From a virus: DNA of 64,000 nucleotides. A program made the translations under genes and the position numbers. The stretch lies in IMG/VR virus record IMGVR_UViG_3300032050_000037, positions 1 through 64,000 of that record; one strand, given 5' to 3'. The notes under the pieces were generated by a model. It was not told the origin of the DNA, made no database searches, and was given only the letters and a program-made list of their open reading frames with translations. Of this stretch, positions 7,920-16,572 are shown one piece after another (the stretch's first letter is position 1; the number at the start of each line of letters is the position of its first letter).

Positions 7920-9548
7920 ATGGCAAGATTATTTGCAACTAGTATTAACCTCAATAAAAATGAGTTACAAAATGCTAGAATTCAAAATCTGTCCTCTAAC
8001 CCATCCTCACCAGTGGCAGGTCAGATTTATTTTAATACAGTAGACAATGAACTTCGCATATATGATGGTTCACAATGGGTTGGTAGCGGCACAATTCTTT
8101 ACGGAAACACCGCCAGCAGACCAGCATCTTCAAAAGCTGGATTAGTATATGCAGACACACAAACAGGAACATTCTATTTAGATACAGGATCTACGTGGCT
8201 ACAAATTGGTGCAAATGCACAAGATATTGTAGATGCTATTAATGATATTAATACAGATGATATCGAAGAAGGTTCTTCAAATTTATATTTTACTGCAGGA
8301 AGAGCAAAAGATGCAGCAGGAGAAGCATCTGAGGCTGGAACACAAACTGGCATAACAGTAACATATGATGACGCAAACTCTGCAATTAATTTTGTTGTAG
8401 CAGATCAATTCTTATCTCACACAACTTCAGATTTATCAGAGGGAACTAATAAATATTTTACAGATCAAAGAGCAATAGATGCTAATACAGGCTTATGGGA
8501 TACCATTGGTGCTGCAGCAACAGCTCAACAAAATGCAGAAGACTATGCAGATGACGCAGTTGATACTCATAATAATTTAACAACTGTGGTTCATGGGGTT
8601 ACTGGAGATGTCGTAGGAACATCTGACTCACAAACTCTTACAAATAAAACAATAGGATCAGGAACATCGCTAGGTGCTAATTTAGATGCCGATGATTATA
8701 GAATCACAGGACTTGCAGATCCACAAAATCCACAAGATGCTGCAAATAGAAGATATGTTGATAATGCAATATCTGGTTTAGATTGGAAGCAATCAGTACA
8801 TCTTCTTTATGATGATGCTACACCAACACTTTCTGGAGACTCAGTAACAACTCCTTTAATAATTGATGGACATGCAGCACTAGATGTAGCAGATATTGGA
8901 TATAGAATACTTGTTAAAAATGGAAATGATGCTGGTATTTATGTATATAACCAATCTGGAACATCATGGACATTAACACGTTCTGACGACGCAGACACAT
9001 ACTCAGAACTAATCGGTGCAGCAGTATTTGTAATGGAAGGAACTCAATATGGAAATACATCTTGGGTACAATCTAATCATTACTTAACTGATTTTACTGG
9101 TCAATCATGGTCACAATTTTCTGGAACTGGATCAGTAGTTGCTGGATCTGGTATTGCAATAGATGGTCTCGAAGTATCATTTAGCCCAACATCAGATGGT
9201 GGATTAAACTCAAATGGATCTATTAAACTTGCAACAGACAGTGGACTTTCTACAAGTTCTTCAGGACTACAGGTAAATGTAGGAACTGGTTTAGAAGTCA
9301 ATGCAGATACTATTGAATTTGCTTCAGGATATGGCATACGCAAATACGCAACATCAGTAGGCAATAACTCATCAGTTGCAGCAGACGTAACACATAACTT
9401 TGGAACAAAAGATGTAACCGTTACTGTATTCGATAATGCTACAGATGAAGAAGTTTTTGTAGATGTTAAACATTATGATAATAAAGTAACAATTACAACT
9501 GCAACAACAATTACAACAAATCAATATAGAGTAGTAGTAGTAGGCTAA
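7920..9548 (+). CDS. Tail fibre protein
   Basis: 542 residues. The N-terminus carries the adaptor module NPSSPVAGQIYFNTVDNELRIYDGSQW. The shaft contains DDIEEGSSNLYFTAGRA and EGTNKYFTDQRA repeats shared with the 443-aa fibre and typical of phage fibres. The middle has the AANRRYVDNAISGLDWK module, and the C-terminus (VTHNFGTKDVTVTVFDN to YRVVVVG) is a beta end domain similar to that of the 150-aa fibre. Likely a host-recognition fibre of the virion. A ribosome site AAGGAG lies in front of the ATG. No enzymatic domain seen. Confidence 0.82.
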   Translation: MARLFATSINLNKNELQNARIQNLSSNPSSPVAGQIYFNTVDNELRIYDGSQWVGSGTILYGNTASRPASSKAGLVYADTQTGTFYLDTGSTWLQIGANAQDIVDAINDINTDDIEEGSSNLYFTAGRAKDAAGEASEAGTQTGITVTYDDANSAINFVVADQFLSHTTSDLSEGTNKYFTDQRAIDANTGLWDTIGAAATAQQNAEDYADDAVDTHNNLTTVVHGVTGDVVGTSDSQTLTNKTIGSGTSLGANLDADDYRITGLADPQNPQDAANRRYVDNAISGLDWKQSVHLLYDDATPTLSGDSVTTPLIIDGHAALDVADIGYRILVKNGNDAGIYVYNQSGTSWTLTRSDDADTYSELIGAAVFVMEGTQYGNTSWVQSNHYLTDFTGQSWSQFSGTGSVVAGSGIAIDGLEVSFSPTSDGGLNSNGSIKLATDSGLSTSSSGLQVNVGTGLEVNADTIEFASGYGIRKYATSVGNNSSVAADVTHNFGTKDVTVTVFDNATDEEVFVDVKHYDNKVTITTATTITTNQYRVVVVG

Positions 9549-9550
9549 AA

Positions 9551-9925
9551 ATGTCAAAAAAGATGAAGGTACCACTTAACCTTCTAACATTATCCTCCGA
9601 CCCAGTTTTTGGGTCGGCAGGAGATGTTTACTTTAATCTTATAACAAAAAATATAAAGTTGTATAATGGATTAGTTTGGGTTGACATAACCCCAGCATCA
9701 ACAGATCCAACACCATTTTACATGCACACACATACATACGATGGAGATGTACATACAATAGATGTAGGCAACCAAATTACATTTAAAGAAATAAACTTAA
9801 ATTCTTTACCTGAAGAAGATTTGCCTGATATAATTGGTATTGATGGTGGTGCACCAAACGATGTTATAACAAATGCACAATCATCAAATTTAAGTTTGAT
9901 GGACGGTGGAAACGTTGGCAATTAA
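9551..9925 (+). CDS. Short fibre-type structural protein
   Basis: 124 residues. The N-terminal 55 residues repeat the adaptor module of the preceding fibre in short form (DPVFGSAGDVYFNLITKNIKLYNGLVW). The rest is acidic and low in complexity, with a HTHTYDGDVH segment. Two bases separate it from the previous stop. It may be an accessory tip or an N-terminal adaptor for the next protein, with which it overlaps. Confidence 0.6.
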   Translation: MSKKMKVPLNLLTLSSDPVFGSAGDVYFNLITKNIKLYNGLVWVDITPASTDPTPFYMHTHTYDGDVHTIDVGNQITFKEINLNSLPEEDLPDIIGIDGGAPNDVITNAQSSNLSLMDGGNVGN

Positions 9926-10472
9926 TTTTCCAAACAGTTTAGATACATTAACTAATCCTAATTCTACAGACTCACTATCAAGCCCATCTCACTCAGAGCA
10001 ACATAGAAATGCTAATGATGCTATAGAAGCACTACAGCAAAAAGTTGGAGTAGATGGATCACAAGATGTTAATTCTATAGATTATAAAATTTCAGATATA
10101 ATATCTCAACTAGATGGCTTAGATAATAGTACTGAATCTATTCAAACATTATTAGGCTTAGAAGGCAATAATGATGTTTCAATAAGTGGAATAGAAAATA
10201 AAACTGTTATAGATAGTTTTTCAAAAACTTTATATAGAACAGTAAGATGGGTTCTTCAAATTTCAAGAGGAACAGATTTTGTTGCTGAAGCTTTAGATTT
10301 AGTTCAAGATGGAATAGATTTCCATTTGCAAGAGTATGAGATATCATCAAATACTTCAAATGTATTAGCAACAGTTACATTAGAAGAAAATTCAGGTATA
10401 ATTAATTTATGCGTTACTCCTACGAGTACAGCAGTTACTGCTAGATTCTATAGAACAGCGCTTAAAGTATAA
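9915..10472 (+). CDS. Fibre protein with shared C-terminal module
   Basis: Begins MAINFPNSLDTL from a TTG at 9915, six bases after GGTGG; a GTG at 9906 would add three residues. The N-terminal segment (PNSLDTLTNPNSTDSLSSPSHSEQHRNANDAIEALQ) is a widespread fibre module with a coiled region. The last 80 residues (from RTVRWVLQISRG) align by eye with the C-terminus of the 443-aa fibre next door: RWVL/KFMV, EYEISSNTS/EYGMSSTSG, then CVTPTS/RVTPAN. This implies a duplicated end domain. Likely part of the fibre set; receptor unknown. Confidence 0.7.
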   Translation: MAINFPNSLDTLTNPNSTDSLSSPSHSEQHRNANDAIEALQQKVGVDGSQDVNSIDYKISDIISQLDGLDNSTESIQTLLGLEGNNDVSISGIENKTVIDSFSKTLYRTVRWVLQISRGTDFVAEALDLVQDGIDFHLQEYEISSNTSNVLATVTLEENSGIINLCVTPTSTAVTARFYRTALKV

Positions 10473-10495
10473 AAAAGCAGTAAAAAGGGGATAAA

Positions 10496-11827
10496 GTGGC
10501 AACAGTAAATAAAAACTTTAGAATCAAAAATGGTTTAGTAGTTGAAGGATCAACCGCTACCGTTAATGGTCAAAATGTATTAACAGAAACTGGTTCAGAC
10601 CAGTATATTTTAAATTTAATTGGCGGAGAAACACTTGTAAAATCAGTTAATTCTTCTCAATTAGAAGTAAGCGCAGGCGGAGAGTTATCCGTAAAAGCAA
10701 ACGTATTTGATGCACATGGCGCAGCTTCACAAGCTCTTTCAGATGCTGAAGATTATGTAGACAATGCATTAAATAGCTATACACCAACATCTAGTTTAGA
10801 TACAACAATTGATGGTTATGGATACCTAAAGTCTGCTGATCTTTCTGGCTATGCAACAGAAACTTATGCAGACAATGCAGTCTCAACAGCAGTAAATGCA
10901 TTAGATACAGATGATATTGAAGAAGGTGCATCTAACCTTTACTTTACAAATCAACGTGCTCTTGATGCAACCTCAGCTGCATATGATGCAGCAGGTGCCG
11001 CTTCTACAGCAGAAGCAAATGCTAATACTTATACAGATAACGCAATTAATGGACTAGATACAGATGACATTGAAGAAGGTACAACTAATAAGTACTACTC
11101 AGATACTCTTGCCCGTCAAGCAATAAGTGCTGGAACTGGTATTAGTTATAATACTTTATCTGGTGAGATTTCCGTAGACAATACAATTGCAACTCAATCT
11201 TATGTAGATACAGCAATTGATAATCTTGTAGACGGAGCCCCAGGACTTCTAGATACACTTAATGAAATCGCAGCAGCAATTAATGATGATGCAAACTACT
11301 TTACAACAGTAGCAAACTCAATTGCAGCTAAGCAAGATACTTTAACTGCTGGCGCTAATATTGATATTACCTCAAATACAATATCTGTAACTGGACTAGA
11401 TACAGATGATGTAGCAGAAGGTACAAATCTATACTTCACAGATGCTCGTGCAAGAAGCGCAGTAGACGGAACTGATCGTTCCTTTACTTCTGTTGAAATT
11501 AATGAGGTTTCAAAAGAAGTTGCAGCGACAACTGGAAATATTGCAACAGCAGCAGCTACAACAGCATATGCTTGGGCAAAAGCAGATTATCGCAGTGCCA
11601 AGTTTATGGTTAAAATTAAAAATGGATCACACACAGAAGTTTCTGAACTACTAGTTACTTTAGACACATCTGATAGTGTTTATCTAACAGAATACGGAAT
11701 GTCATCAACAAGCGGAACATCTCTAGGAACTATTACAGCAGATGTAAGCGGATCAGATGTGCGTATCCGTGTAACACCAGCAAATAATAACTCAGAGGTT
11801 ATTGTAGCTGGAACATTGTTAATATAA
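10496..11827 (+). CDS. Tail fibre protein
   Basis: 443 residues from a GTG (10496) with AAAAGGGG upstream. The N-terminus (MATVNKNFRIKNGLVVEG) is an adaptor module shared with the 115-aa gene at 11.9 kb. The shaft repeats GLDTDDIEEGTTNKYYSD and LDTDDIEEGASNLYFTNQRA; between them are alanine-rich helical stretches (AAYDAAGAASTAEANANTY). The C-terminal 80 residues match the end of the 188-aa protein upstream. Expected to form a trimeric fibre. Part of a run of fibre genes transcribed together. Confidence 0.8.
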   Translation: MATVNKNFRIKNGLVVEGSTATVNGQNVLTETGSDQYILNLIGGETLVKSVNSSQLEVSAGGELSVKANVFDAHGAASQALSDAEDYVDNALNSYTPTSSLDTTIDGYGYLKSADLSGYATETYADNAVSTAVNALDTDDIEEGASNLYFTNQRALDATSAAYDAAGAASTAEANANTYTDNAINGLDTDDIEEGTTNKYYSDTLARQAISAGTGISYNTLSGEISVDNTIATQSYVDTAIDNLVDGAPGLLDTLNEIAAAINDDANYFTTVANSIAAKQDTLTAGANIDITSNTISVTGLDTDDVAEGTNLYFTDARARSAVDGTDRSFTSVEINEVSKEVAATTGNIATAAATTAYAWAKADYRSAKFMVKIKNGSHTEVSELLVTLDTSDSVYLTEYGMSSTSGTSLGTITADVSGSDVRIRVTPANNNSEVIVAGTLLI

Positions 11828-11836
11828 TTAAATAAT

Positions 11837-11862
11837 AGGCTAGGGGAGAGCCTGAATCTCCC
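11837..11862 (+). other. Hairpin with two alternative pairings between fibre genes
   Basis: GGGGAGA (11842-11848) pairs with TCTCCCC (11856-11862), loop GCCTGAA. The left arm can instead be enclosed by AGGCT (11837-11841)/AGCCT (11847-11851). The two pairings exclude one another. There is no U-run on the plus strand, so it is not a plain terminator. Confidence 0.5.
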
Positions 11863-11892
11863 CACAAAAAAAATTAGGGGATAGTGAACTTA

Positions 11893-12240
11893 ATGGCAAC
11901 AACAGATAAAGATTTTAAAGTTAAAAATGGATTAAATGTCGCAGGAACTGCCACATTTGACTCCAATGTCGTATTGGGAACAACCCCCCTTAGATTTGAT
12001 ACAACAACAAATAAACTACAAATCCAGTTAAATGGAGAGTGGAAGCCTATTGCATTTACAGAAGACCTAGATAATCAAATTGGATTTACAGATATAGGTT
12101 TAGCTATAGATTACAATGGTTTACCAATATATACAGTTCAGGCAAATGGAGTAAACACCACAGCAACAAAATTTGCTGATGGAGGAAGTCCAACAACCTC
12201 AACTTATGGTATAAGTTTTGACTCAGGTTCTTTAGTTTAA
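11893..12240 (+). CDS. Short fibre adaptor protein
   Basis: 115 residues from the ATG at 11893; an in-frame GTG at 11884 would add three. The N-terminus MATTDKDFKVKNGLNVAG is clearly related to that of the 443-aa fibre (MATVNKNFRIKNGLVVEG). It is followed by GTTPLRFDTTTNKLQIQLNGEW, the usual attachment module. The gene stops where other fibres begin their shaft, so it may be a free adaptor, a decorator or a decayed fibre. Confidence 0.6.
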   Translation: MATTDKDFKVKNGLNVAGTATFDSNVVLGTTPLRFDTTTNKLQIQLNGEWKPIAFTEDLDNQIGFTDIGLAIDYNGLPIYTVQANGVNTTATKFADGGSPTTSTYGISFDSGSLV

Positions 12241-12249
12241 ATAAAATAA

Positions 12250-12258
12250 TGCTATACT
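12250..12258 (+). promoter_or_regulatory. Possible extended -10 promoter for the 760-aa fibre gene
   Basis: TGCTATACT, with a leader of about 15 bases and AAGGGG before the ATG at 12280. No convincing -35. Confidence 0.35.
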
Positions 12259-12279
12259 TAGCAAATAAGGGGTAATAAA

Positions 12280-14562
12280 ATGTCAACAGTAAGAATTCAG
12301 TTACGCAGAGGCACAGCAACCGAATGGACAAATGCTGATACTGCTTTAAACTCATCAGGCGGTCTTGTATTAGCTGCTGGTGAAATGGGTGTAGAGACAA
12401 ACACCAGAAAAATTAAAATTGGCGATGGTTCCACACGATGGAGCTCATTAGCATATGTAGCAGCAGACTCACCTGCAATTAGTGAGATTGCACAAGATGC
12501 AATTAATGATGCCCTTTCAATGGGTTCAGGTTTAACAAAATCTTACAACGATAATACAGATACAATTTCTATTGCAATTGATGATTCTGTTGTAGCACTT
12601 AAGTCTTATGTAGACTCTGAAGTGGGCGGATTACAAAATACAGTAACATCAGATTATGTATTAATATCAGATGTAGGAAATGCAGGAGGACCTGCAAAGT
12701 TAGATGTAGATGGAAATCTATTAGTTCCTAAATCAAGCATTATTTTAGAAGGATCATCAGCAAATGATTATGAGACAACTCTAACAGTAACAGATCCTAC
12801 AGCAGATAGAACAATTACATTGCCAGATGCTTCAGGAACTGTAGCAGTTTTAACAGGTAGCGGAGATTTAGTTATACCTGGAAATCTAACTGTAAACGGA
12901 GATACAACATCATTTAATACAGCAGAAATGCTTGTAGAAGATAATGAATTTGTATTAAATTCAAATGTTTCAACAGGAACTCCTACAGTAAGTGCTCAGA
13001 TTTCTGTAAGACGTGGATCATTAGACCCAGCATTTATTCAGTGGAATGAAACAACCGATAAATGGGTAGCAAATTATGGTGAAGCTAATGCAAAAGAAAT
13101 AGCAACACTAGACGATGTTGAATTTATGGGAGACACATCAGAAGCATATGCGGATACTCAAATAGGATATCACAATGGAATAAGTGTAAATGTTCATGGA
13201 ATAGCAGACACTTCTTTATTAGTAATACAAAATGATTTATCAACAGCAATTTCTGATCATAATTTAGATACAACAAGCGTTCATGGAATAGCAGATACAT
13301 CTGTTTTGGTTACTACATCTGACCTTTCATCAACCCTATCTTCAGCTGAAAGTTATGCAGAAACTCAAGTAACAAATCATAATTTAGATACTACAGATGT
13401 TCATGGAATATCAAATACAGCAGATTTAGCAACAAAAGGTTACGCAGATCAAGCGGTATCAGATCATAGTGGAGACACAACAAATATTCATGGTATTTCA
13501 GACACATCTGCTTTAGCAACAAAAACATATGCAGATAATGCAGTATCACAAGAAGCAATTACAACTGCATCTAATTTAGCTACAGCAGTATCAAATCATA
13601 ATAATGCTACAACTTCAGTTCATGGCATTGCGGATACATCTTTGTTAGCAACTACATCTTATGTAGATAACGCAGACTCAGATTTACAAGACTCAATAGA
13701 TCTAAAAGCACCAATTGCAAATCCAACATTTACTGGAACAGTTTCTGGCATTACAGCAACCATGGTAGGACTTGGAAACGTAGACAATACTTCTGATTTA
13801 GATAAACCAGTTTCTACCGCTACACAAACAGCATTAGATCTTAAGGCAAACCTTAATTCTCCAACATTCACAGGTACAGCAACAACAAACCATCTTGTTG
13901 TAGATGGTGACTTTACTGTAAATGGTACTAATTTTGCAGCAAGTGCAACATCTATTACAATTGAAGATAATATGGTTCAACTTGCACATCAAAATGCAGC
14001 AAATACAGTTGATCTTGGTCTTGTTGTAGCATACAACGACGGCTCAGCAAAGCATGCTGGTATTGTTCGAGATGTTTCCGAAAATAAATGGAAGCTGTTT
14101 AAAGGTGTAGCAACAGAACCTTCAACAACAGTTGATTTTACAGAAGGATCTTTAGATGATCTTAAAGTTGCAGCATTCGAAGCAACAACTGTAACACCTT
14201 CAAGCGGTGTAGTGTTCTCAGATGGAACACAAACAAAAGAGGGTGTTCCTTCAAGAACCCCGATTATTTCAAAGACCGCTGATTACACACTTTCAGCATT
14301 ATCTGAAAGAGATTCATTAATTGAAGTTGATTCTTCTTCAGCAGTAACAATTACAATTCCAACAAATTCAGCAGTAGCCTTCCCAGTCGGAACTACTCTT
14401 GATATTCTTGGAATAAATACAGGATTAATTACAATAGCAGGAGATACTGGAGTGACAGTAAATGCTACACCAGGATTAAAATTACGTACACAATGGTCAT
14501 CATGTACTCTATTTAAGCGTGGAGAAAACGCTTGGGTAGCTTACGGAGATCTAAAGGCATAG
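12280..14562 (+). CDS. Large tail fibre protein with tandem HG-repeat shaft
   Basis: 760 residues. Residues 1-60 form a hook-type attachment domain (RIQLRRGTATEW, LAAGEMGVETNTRKIKIGDG) found at the N-terminus of many phage fibres and hyaluronidases. Residues about 300-470 hold five near-repeats built on VHGIADTSxLxTxxYADxAVSxH. Later come fibre modules (VTSDYVLIS, PTFTGTVSGIT, PTFTGTATTNHL) and a C-terminal beta domain of about 90 residues (from ADYTLSALSERDSLIEV to YGDLKA). It probably trimerises and binds the receptor. No endosialidase or chaperone motif was recognised. Confidence 0.82.
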   Translation: MSTVRIQLRRGTATEWTNADTALNSSGGLVLAAGEMGVETNTRKIKIGDGSTRWSSLAYVAADSPAISEIAQDAINDALSMGSGLTKSYNDNTDTISIAIDDSVVALKSYVDSEVGGLQNTVTSDYVLISDVGNAGGPAKLDVDGNLLVPKSSIILEGSSANDYETTLTVTDPTADRTITLPDASGTVAVLTGSGDLVIPGNLTVNGDTTSFNTAEMLVEDNEFVLNSNVSTGTPTVSAQISVRRGSLDPAFIQWNETTDKWVANYGEANAKEIATLDDVEFMGDTSEAYADTQIGYHNGISVNVHGIADTSLLVIQNDLSTAISDHNLDTTSVHGIADTSVLVTTSDLSSTLSSAESYAETQVTNHNLDTTDVHGISNTADLATKGYADQAVSDHSGDTTNIHGISDTSALATKTYADNAVSQEAITTASNLATAVSNHNNATTSVHGIADTSLLATTSYVDNADSDLQDSIDLKAPIANPTFTGTVSGITATMVGLGNVDNTSDLDKPVSTATQTALDLKANLNSPTFTGTATTNHLVVDGDFTVNGTNFAASATSITIEDNMVQLAHQNAANTVDLGLVVAYNDGSAKHAGIVRDVSENKWKLFKGVATEPSTTVDFTEGSLDDLKVAAFEATTVTPSSGVVFSDGTQTKEGVPSRTPIISKTADYTLSALSERDSLIEVDSSSAVTITIPTNSAVAFPVGTTLDILGINTGLITIAGDTGVTVNATPGLKLRTQWSSCTLFKRGENAWVAYGDLKA
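13190..13680 (+). repeat. Five imperfect VHGI-type repeats in the fibre shaft
   Basis: Copies of a coding repeat of about 87-130 bases centred on GTTCATGGAATAGC-like sequence, near 13192, 13279, 13399, 13489 and 13618. Each encodes a (V/I)HGI(A/S)(D/N)T module. They probably grew by unequal recombination of the shaft. Confidence 0.7.
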
Positions 14563-14573
14563 GAGATAAATAA

Positions 14574-15890
14574 ATGAGTAAAAGAGCTGGAAGAAAATCT
14601 CAACAGTCTAATGACTTTTTAGAGCCATATAAACCAATAATTACATCAGTTACAGATGTAGGTACAAATAGACCATTTAATGATGGGTCTGCAAGCATAG
14701 CATTTGAATTGCCAGCAGGATCTCCAGATGCGACATCTTTCACAGCAACATCTAGTCCTACTGGATTAACAATAACTGGATCTTCATCTCCATTGGTTAT
14801 GACTGGATTAGCATCAAATACTAATTATACATTTACAGTATATGCAACAAATTCTTATGGAAATTCACAAACATCAGATGCATCCTCATCTACATTAATT
14901 ACAACAGTACCATCAGCACCAGTATCTCCTTCCGTTTCTTCAACAGTTGCCGACAGGGACGATGTTTCTTGGTCAGAACCATCTAGTGGTGGTAAATCTA
15001 TTACATCATATACAGTAGTGTCTTCAGATGGACCATCTTATCAAAATATAGCAGCAACGTCATATCAAGTTTCAGAATCTGGTGGAACTACACAAAGTTA
15101 TACAATTTATGCAGTTAATGCTAATGGAACATCAGCAGGAGCATCTACAAATTCAGTAACTACATTCTTTTCTCCACCATCATTCTTTGCACCTCCAGGG
15201 TTCTTTAGCCCTCCAGGATTCTTCAGTCCTCCAGGATTCTTCAGTCCTCCAGGATTCTTCAGTCCTCCAGGATTCTTCAGTCCTCCAGGATTCTTTAGTC
15301 CTCCAGGGTTCTTTGCACCACCAAGATTTTTTGCACCTCCAGGGTTCTTTGCACCACCAAGATTTTTTGGACCTCCGTATTTTGGAGGAGGAGCCACCTG
15401 CTTACACGAAGATACACCAGTAACAGTTGTTGGTGAAAATGACTCAATTGAATATAAACCTGCAAAAGATGTTCAAGAAGGAGATTGGATATGGGCAGTG
15501 GATATAGAAGAACTAGATCCAAATGAACCAGCATATTCATCATTATTCTGGATAAGCCCTACAGCAACCTTTAATGGTTTAGTTAAAACAGAGGTTATTA
15601 ATAAATATACTTCTTTAGCTGAAGAAACAATAACCATTAATAATGATCCAAGTTCTAGATTTACAAAAGAACATCCAATGTTTATAACAAGAAATGGAGA
15701 AAATACATTCGTTTTAGCAAATAATTTGCAAATCGGTGATATTTTATCTAAGCATGATAATCAAGGCAACATATACTCAGAAACAATAAATTCTATAGAA
15801 ACTATTGTAGAAGAGTGTGCAGTGCTTACATTTAATGCTGAGCCATATGATTTAATTTATGCAAATGGCATATTAACTCATAATAAATAA
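14574..15890 (+). CDS. Fn3-repeat virion protein with (FFxPPG) repeats and C-terminal Hint domain
   Basis: 438 residues. About 20-105 and 110-195 are two fibronectin type III-like domains (SNTNYTFTVYATNSYGN and TTQSYTIYAVNANG). Residues 198-269 are twelve hexapeptides FFxPP(G/R/S/Y), eight of them ending PPG. A GGGAT hinge leads to a Hint (hedgehog/intein) domain: C276 in CLHEDTPV (block A nucleophile), EHPMF (block B His) and the terminal motif ANGILTHNK with H436 and N437. Only Lys follows the Asn, and no endonuclease domain is present. So it should self-cleave or form a thioester rather than splice two exteins. It lies at the end of the fibre run, just before the oxygenase operon. Confidence 0.82.
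   Translation: MSKRAGRKSQQSNDFLEPYKPIITSVTDVGTNRPFNDGSASIAFELPAGSPDATSFTATSSPTGLTITGSSSPLVMTGLASNTNYTFTVYATNSYGNSQTSDASSSTLITTVPSAPVSPSVSSTVADRDDVSWSEPSSGGKSITSYTVVSSDGPSYQNIAATSYQVSESGGTTQSYTIYAVNANGTSAGASTNSVTTFFSPPSFFAPPGFFSPPGFFSPPGFFSPPGFFSPPGFFSPPGFFSPPGFFAPPRFFAPPGFFAPPRFFGPPYFGGGATCLHEDTPVTVVGENDSIEYKPAKDVQEGDWIWAVDIEELDPNEPAYSSLFWISPTATFNGLVKTEVINKYTSLAEETITINNDPSSRFTKEHPMFITRNGENTFVLANNLQIGDILSKHDNQGNIYSETINSIETIVEECAVLTFNAEPYDLIYANGILTHNK
15165..15380 (+). repeat. Twelve tandem 18-bp repeats encoding FFxPP(G/R)
   Basis: Twelve 18-base units; the core unit TTCTTCAGTCCTCCAGGA is repeated almost without change (FFSPPG), and the outer units vary to FFAPPG, FFAPPR and FFGPPY. DNA-level identity in the core suggests recent expansion. 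It separates the Fn3 region from the Hint domain. Confidence 0.9.
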
Positions 15891-15892
15891 TA

Positions 15893-15921
15893 TAGACATA
15901 TAAATAAAGTTTTGCTATAAT
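15893..15921 (+). promoter_or_regulatory. Promoter of the oxygenase operon
   Basis: TAGACA (15893-15898), 17-bp spacer, TATAAT (15916-15921) with TG extension (TTGCTATAAT). It begins within five bases of the Hint gene stop. Confidence 0.7.
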
Positions 15922-15954
15922 TATTTTTTAAATACTAGCAGAAAGATATTTATT

Positions 15955-16572
15955 TTGGAAAAATTAGAAGTAGGATATGGCATATGGCTATACCGCAACG
16001 TATTTCCAGACAATCTTAATTTAATTACAAGAATAGAAAATGCTATTGATAATAGTAATGGAATTTATTCTTGGAAAGAAGCAATGGTTGGATGGAAACA
16101 AAAAATTCCAGAGTATAGAAATTGTTTAGATTTTAAAGTTTCTAAACCAAATAGTACATCAATAACTAAGAATAAAAGTTCAGTAGAAGTACAATCAATT
16201 TGGCAAGACTCCTACAATGCACAAAAAGAATGTCTAGATGATTATTGTAAAATGTATAGAATAAAATTAGATTATTGGGAATCTTTTAACTTTGTTAAGT
16301 ATGAAGAGGGCCATCATTTTGAGGAGCACTCAGATCATGGAGATGCCTATGTTTGTACTGTATCTGGAGTAGGATATCTAAATGATGATTATGAAGGTGG
16401 AGAATTATTTTTTCCAAAAATTAATATATTTATTAAACCACAAAAGGGAGATCTATACTTATTTCCATCTTCATTTATTTATTCTCATAAATCAATGCCA
16501 ATAAAGTCAGGAACTAAATACTCAATAGTTACAATGTTTGATTATAACGATAAGCACCATAAAGGACAATAA
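15955..16572 (+). CDS. Fe(II)/2-oxoglutarate dioxygenase, P4H-like
   Basis: 205 residues from a TTG start. The metal ligands are H125 and D127 (EHSDHGD) and H178 (YSHKS). K188 in SGTKYS takes the place of the 2-oxoglutarate-binding basic residue; Lys at this site is characteristic of prolyl-4-hydroxylases. YLNDDYEGGELFFP and IKPQKGDLYLFPS complete the fold. It is the first gene after the promoter and ends in a one-base TAATG overlap with the next gene, a close paralog sharing WQDSYxAQ and YWESFNFVKY. The Hint protein with Pro-Pro-Gly repeats directly upstream is a possible substrate. Confidence 0.9.
   Translation: MEKLEVGYGIWLYRNVFPDNLNLITRIENAIDNSNGIYSWKEAMVGWKQKIPEYRNCLDFKVSKPNSTSITKNKSSVEVQSIWQDSYNAQKECLDDYCKMYRIKLDYWESFNFVKYEEGHHFEEHSDHGDAYVCTVSGVGYLNDDYEGGELFFPKINIFIKPQKGDLYLFPSSFIYSHKSMPIKSGTKYSIVTMFDYNDKHHKGQ

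Noticed and set aside
15165-15380. CRISPR-like repeat array
   Set aside because: Repeats are contiguous 18-base coding units without spacers and stay in frame in a fibre gene.
15107-15397. Minus-strand frame with GGAKNPGG-like repeats
   Set aside because: An exact shadow of the FFxPPG repeats; all frames of an 18-base tandem repeat stay open. No ribosome site or promoter.
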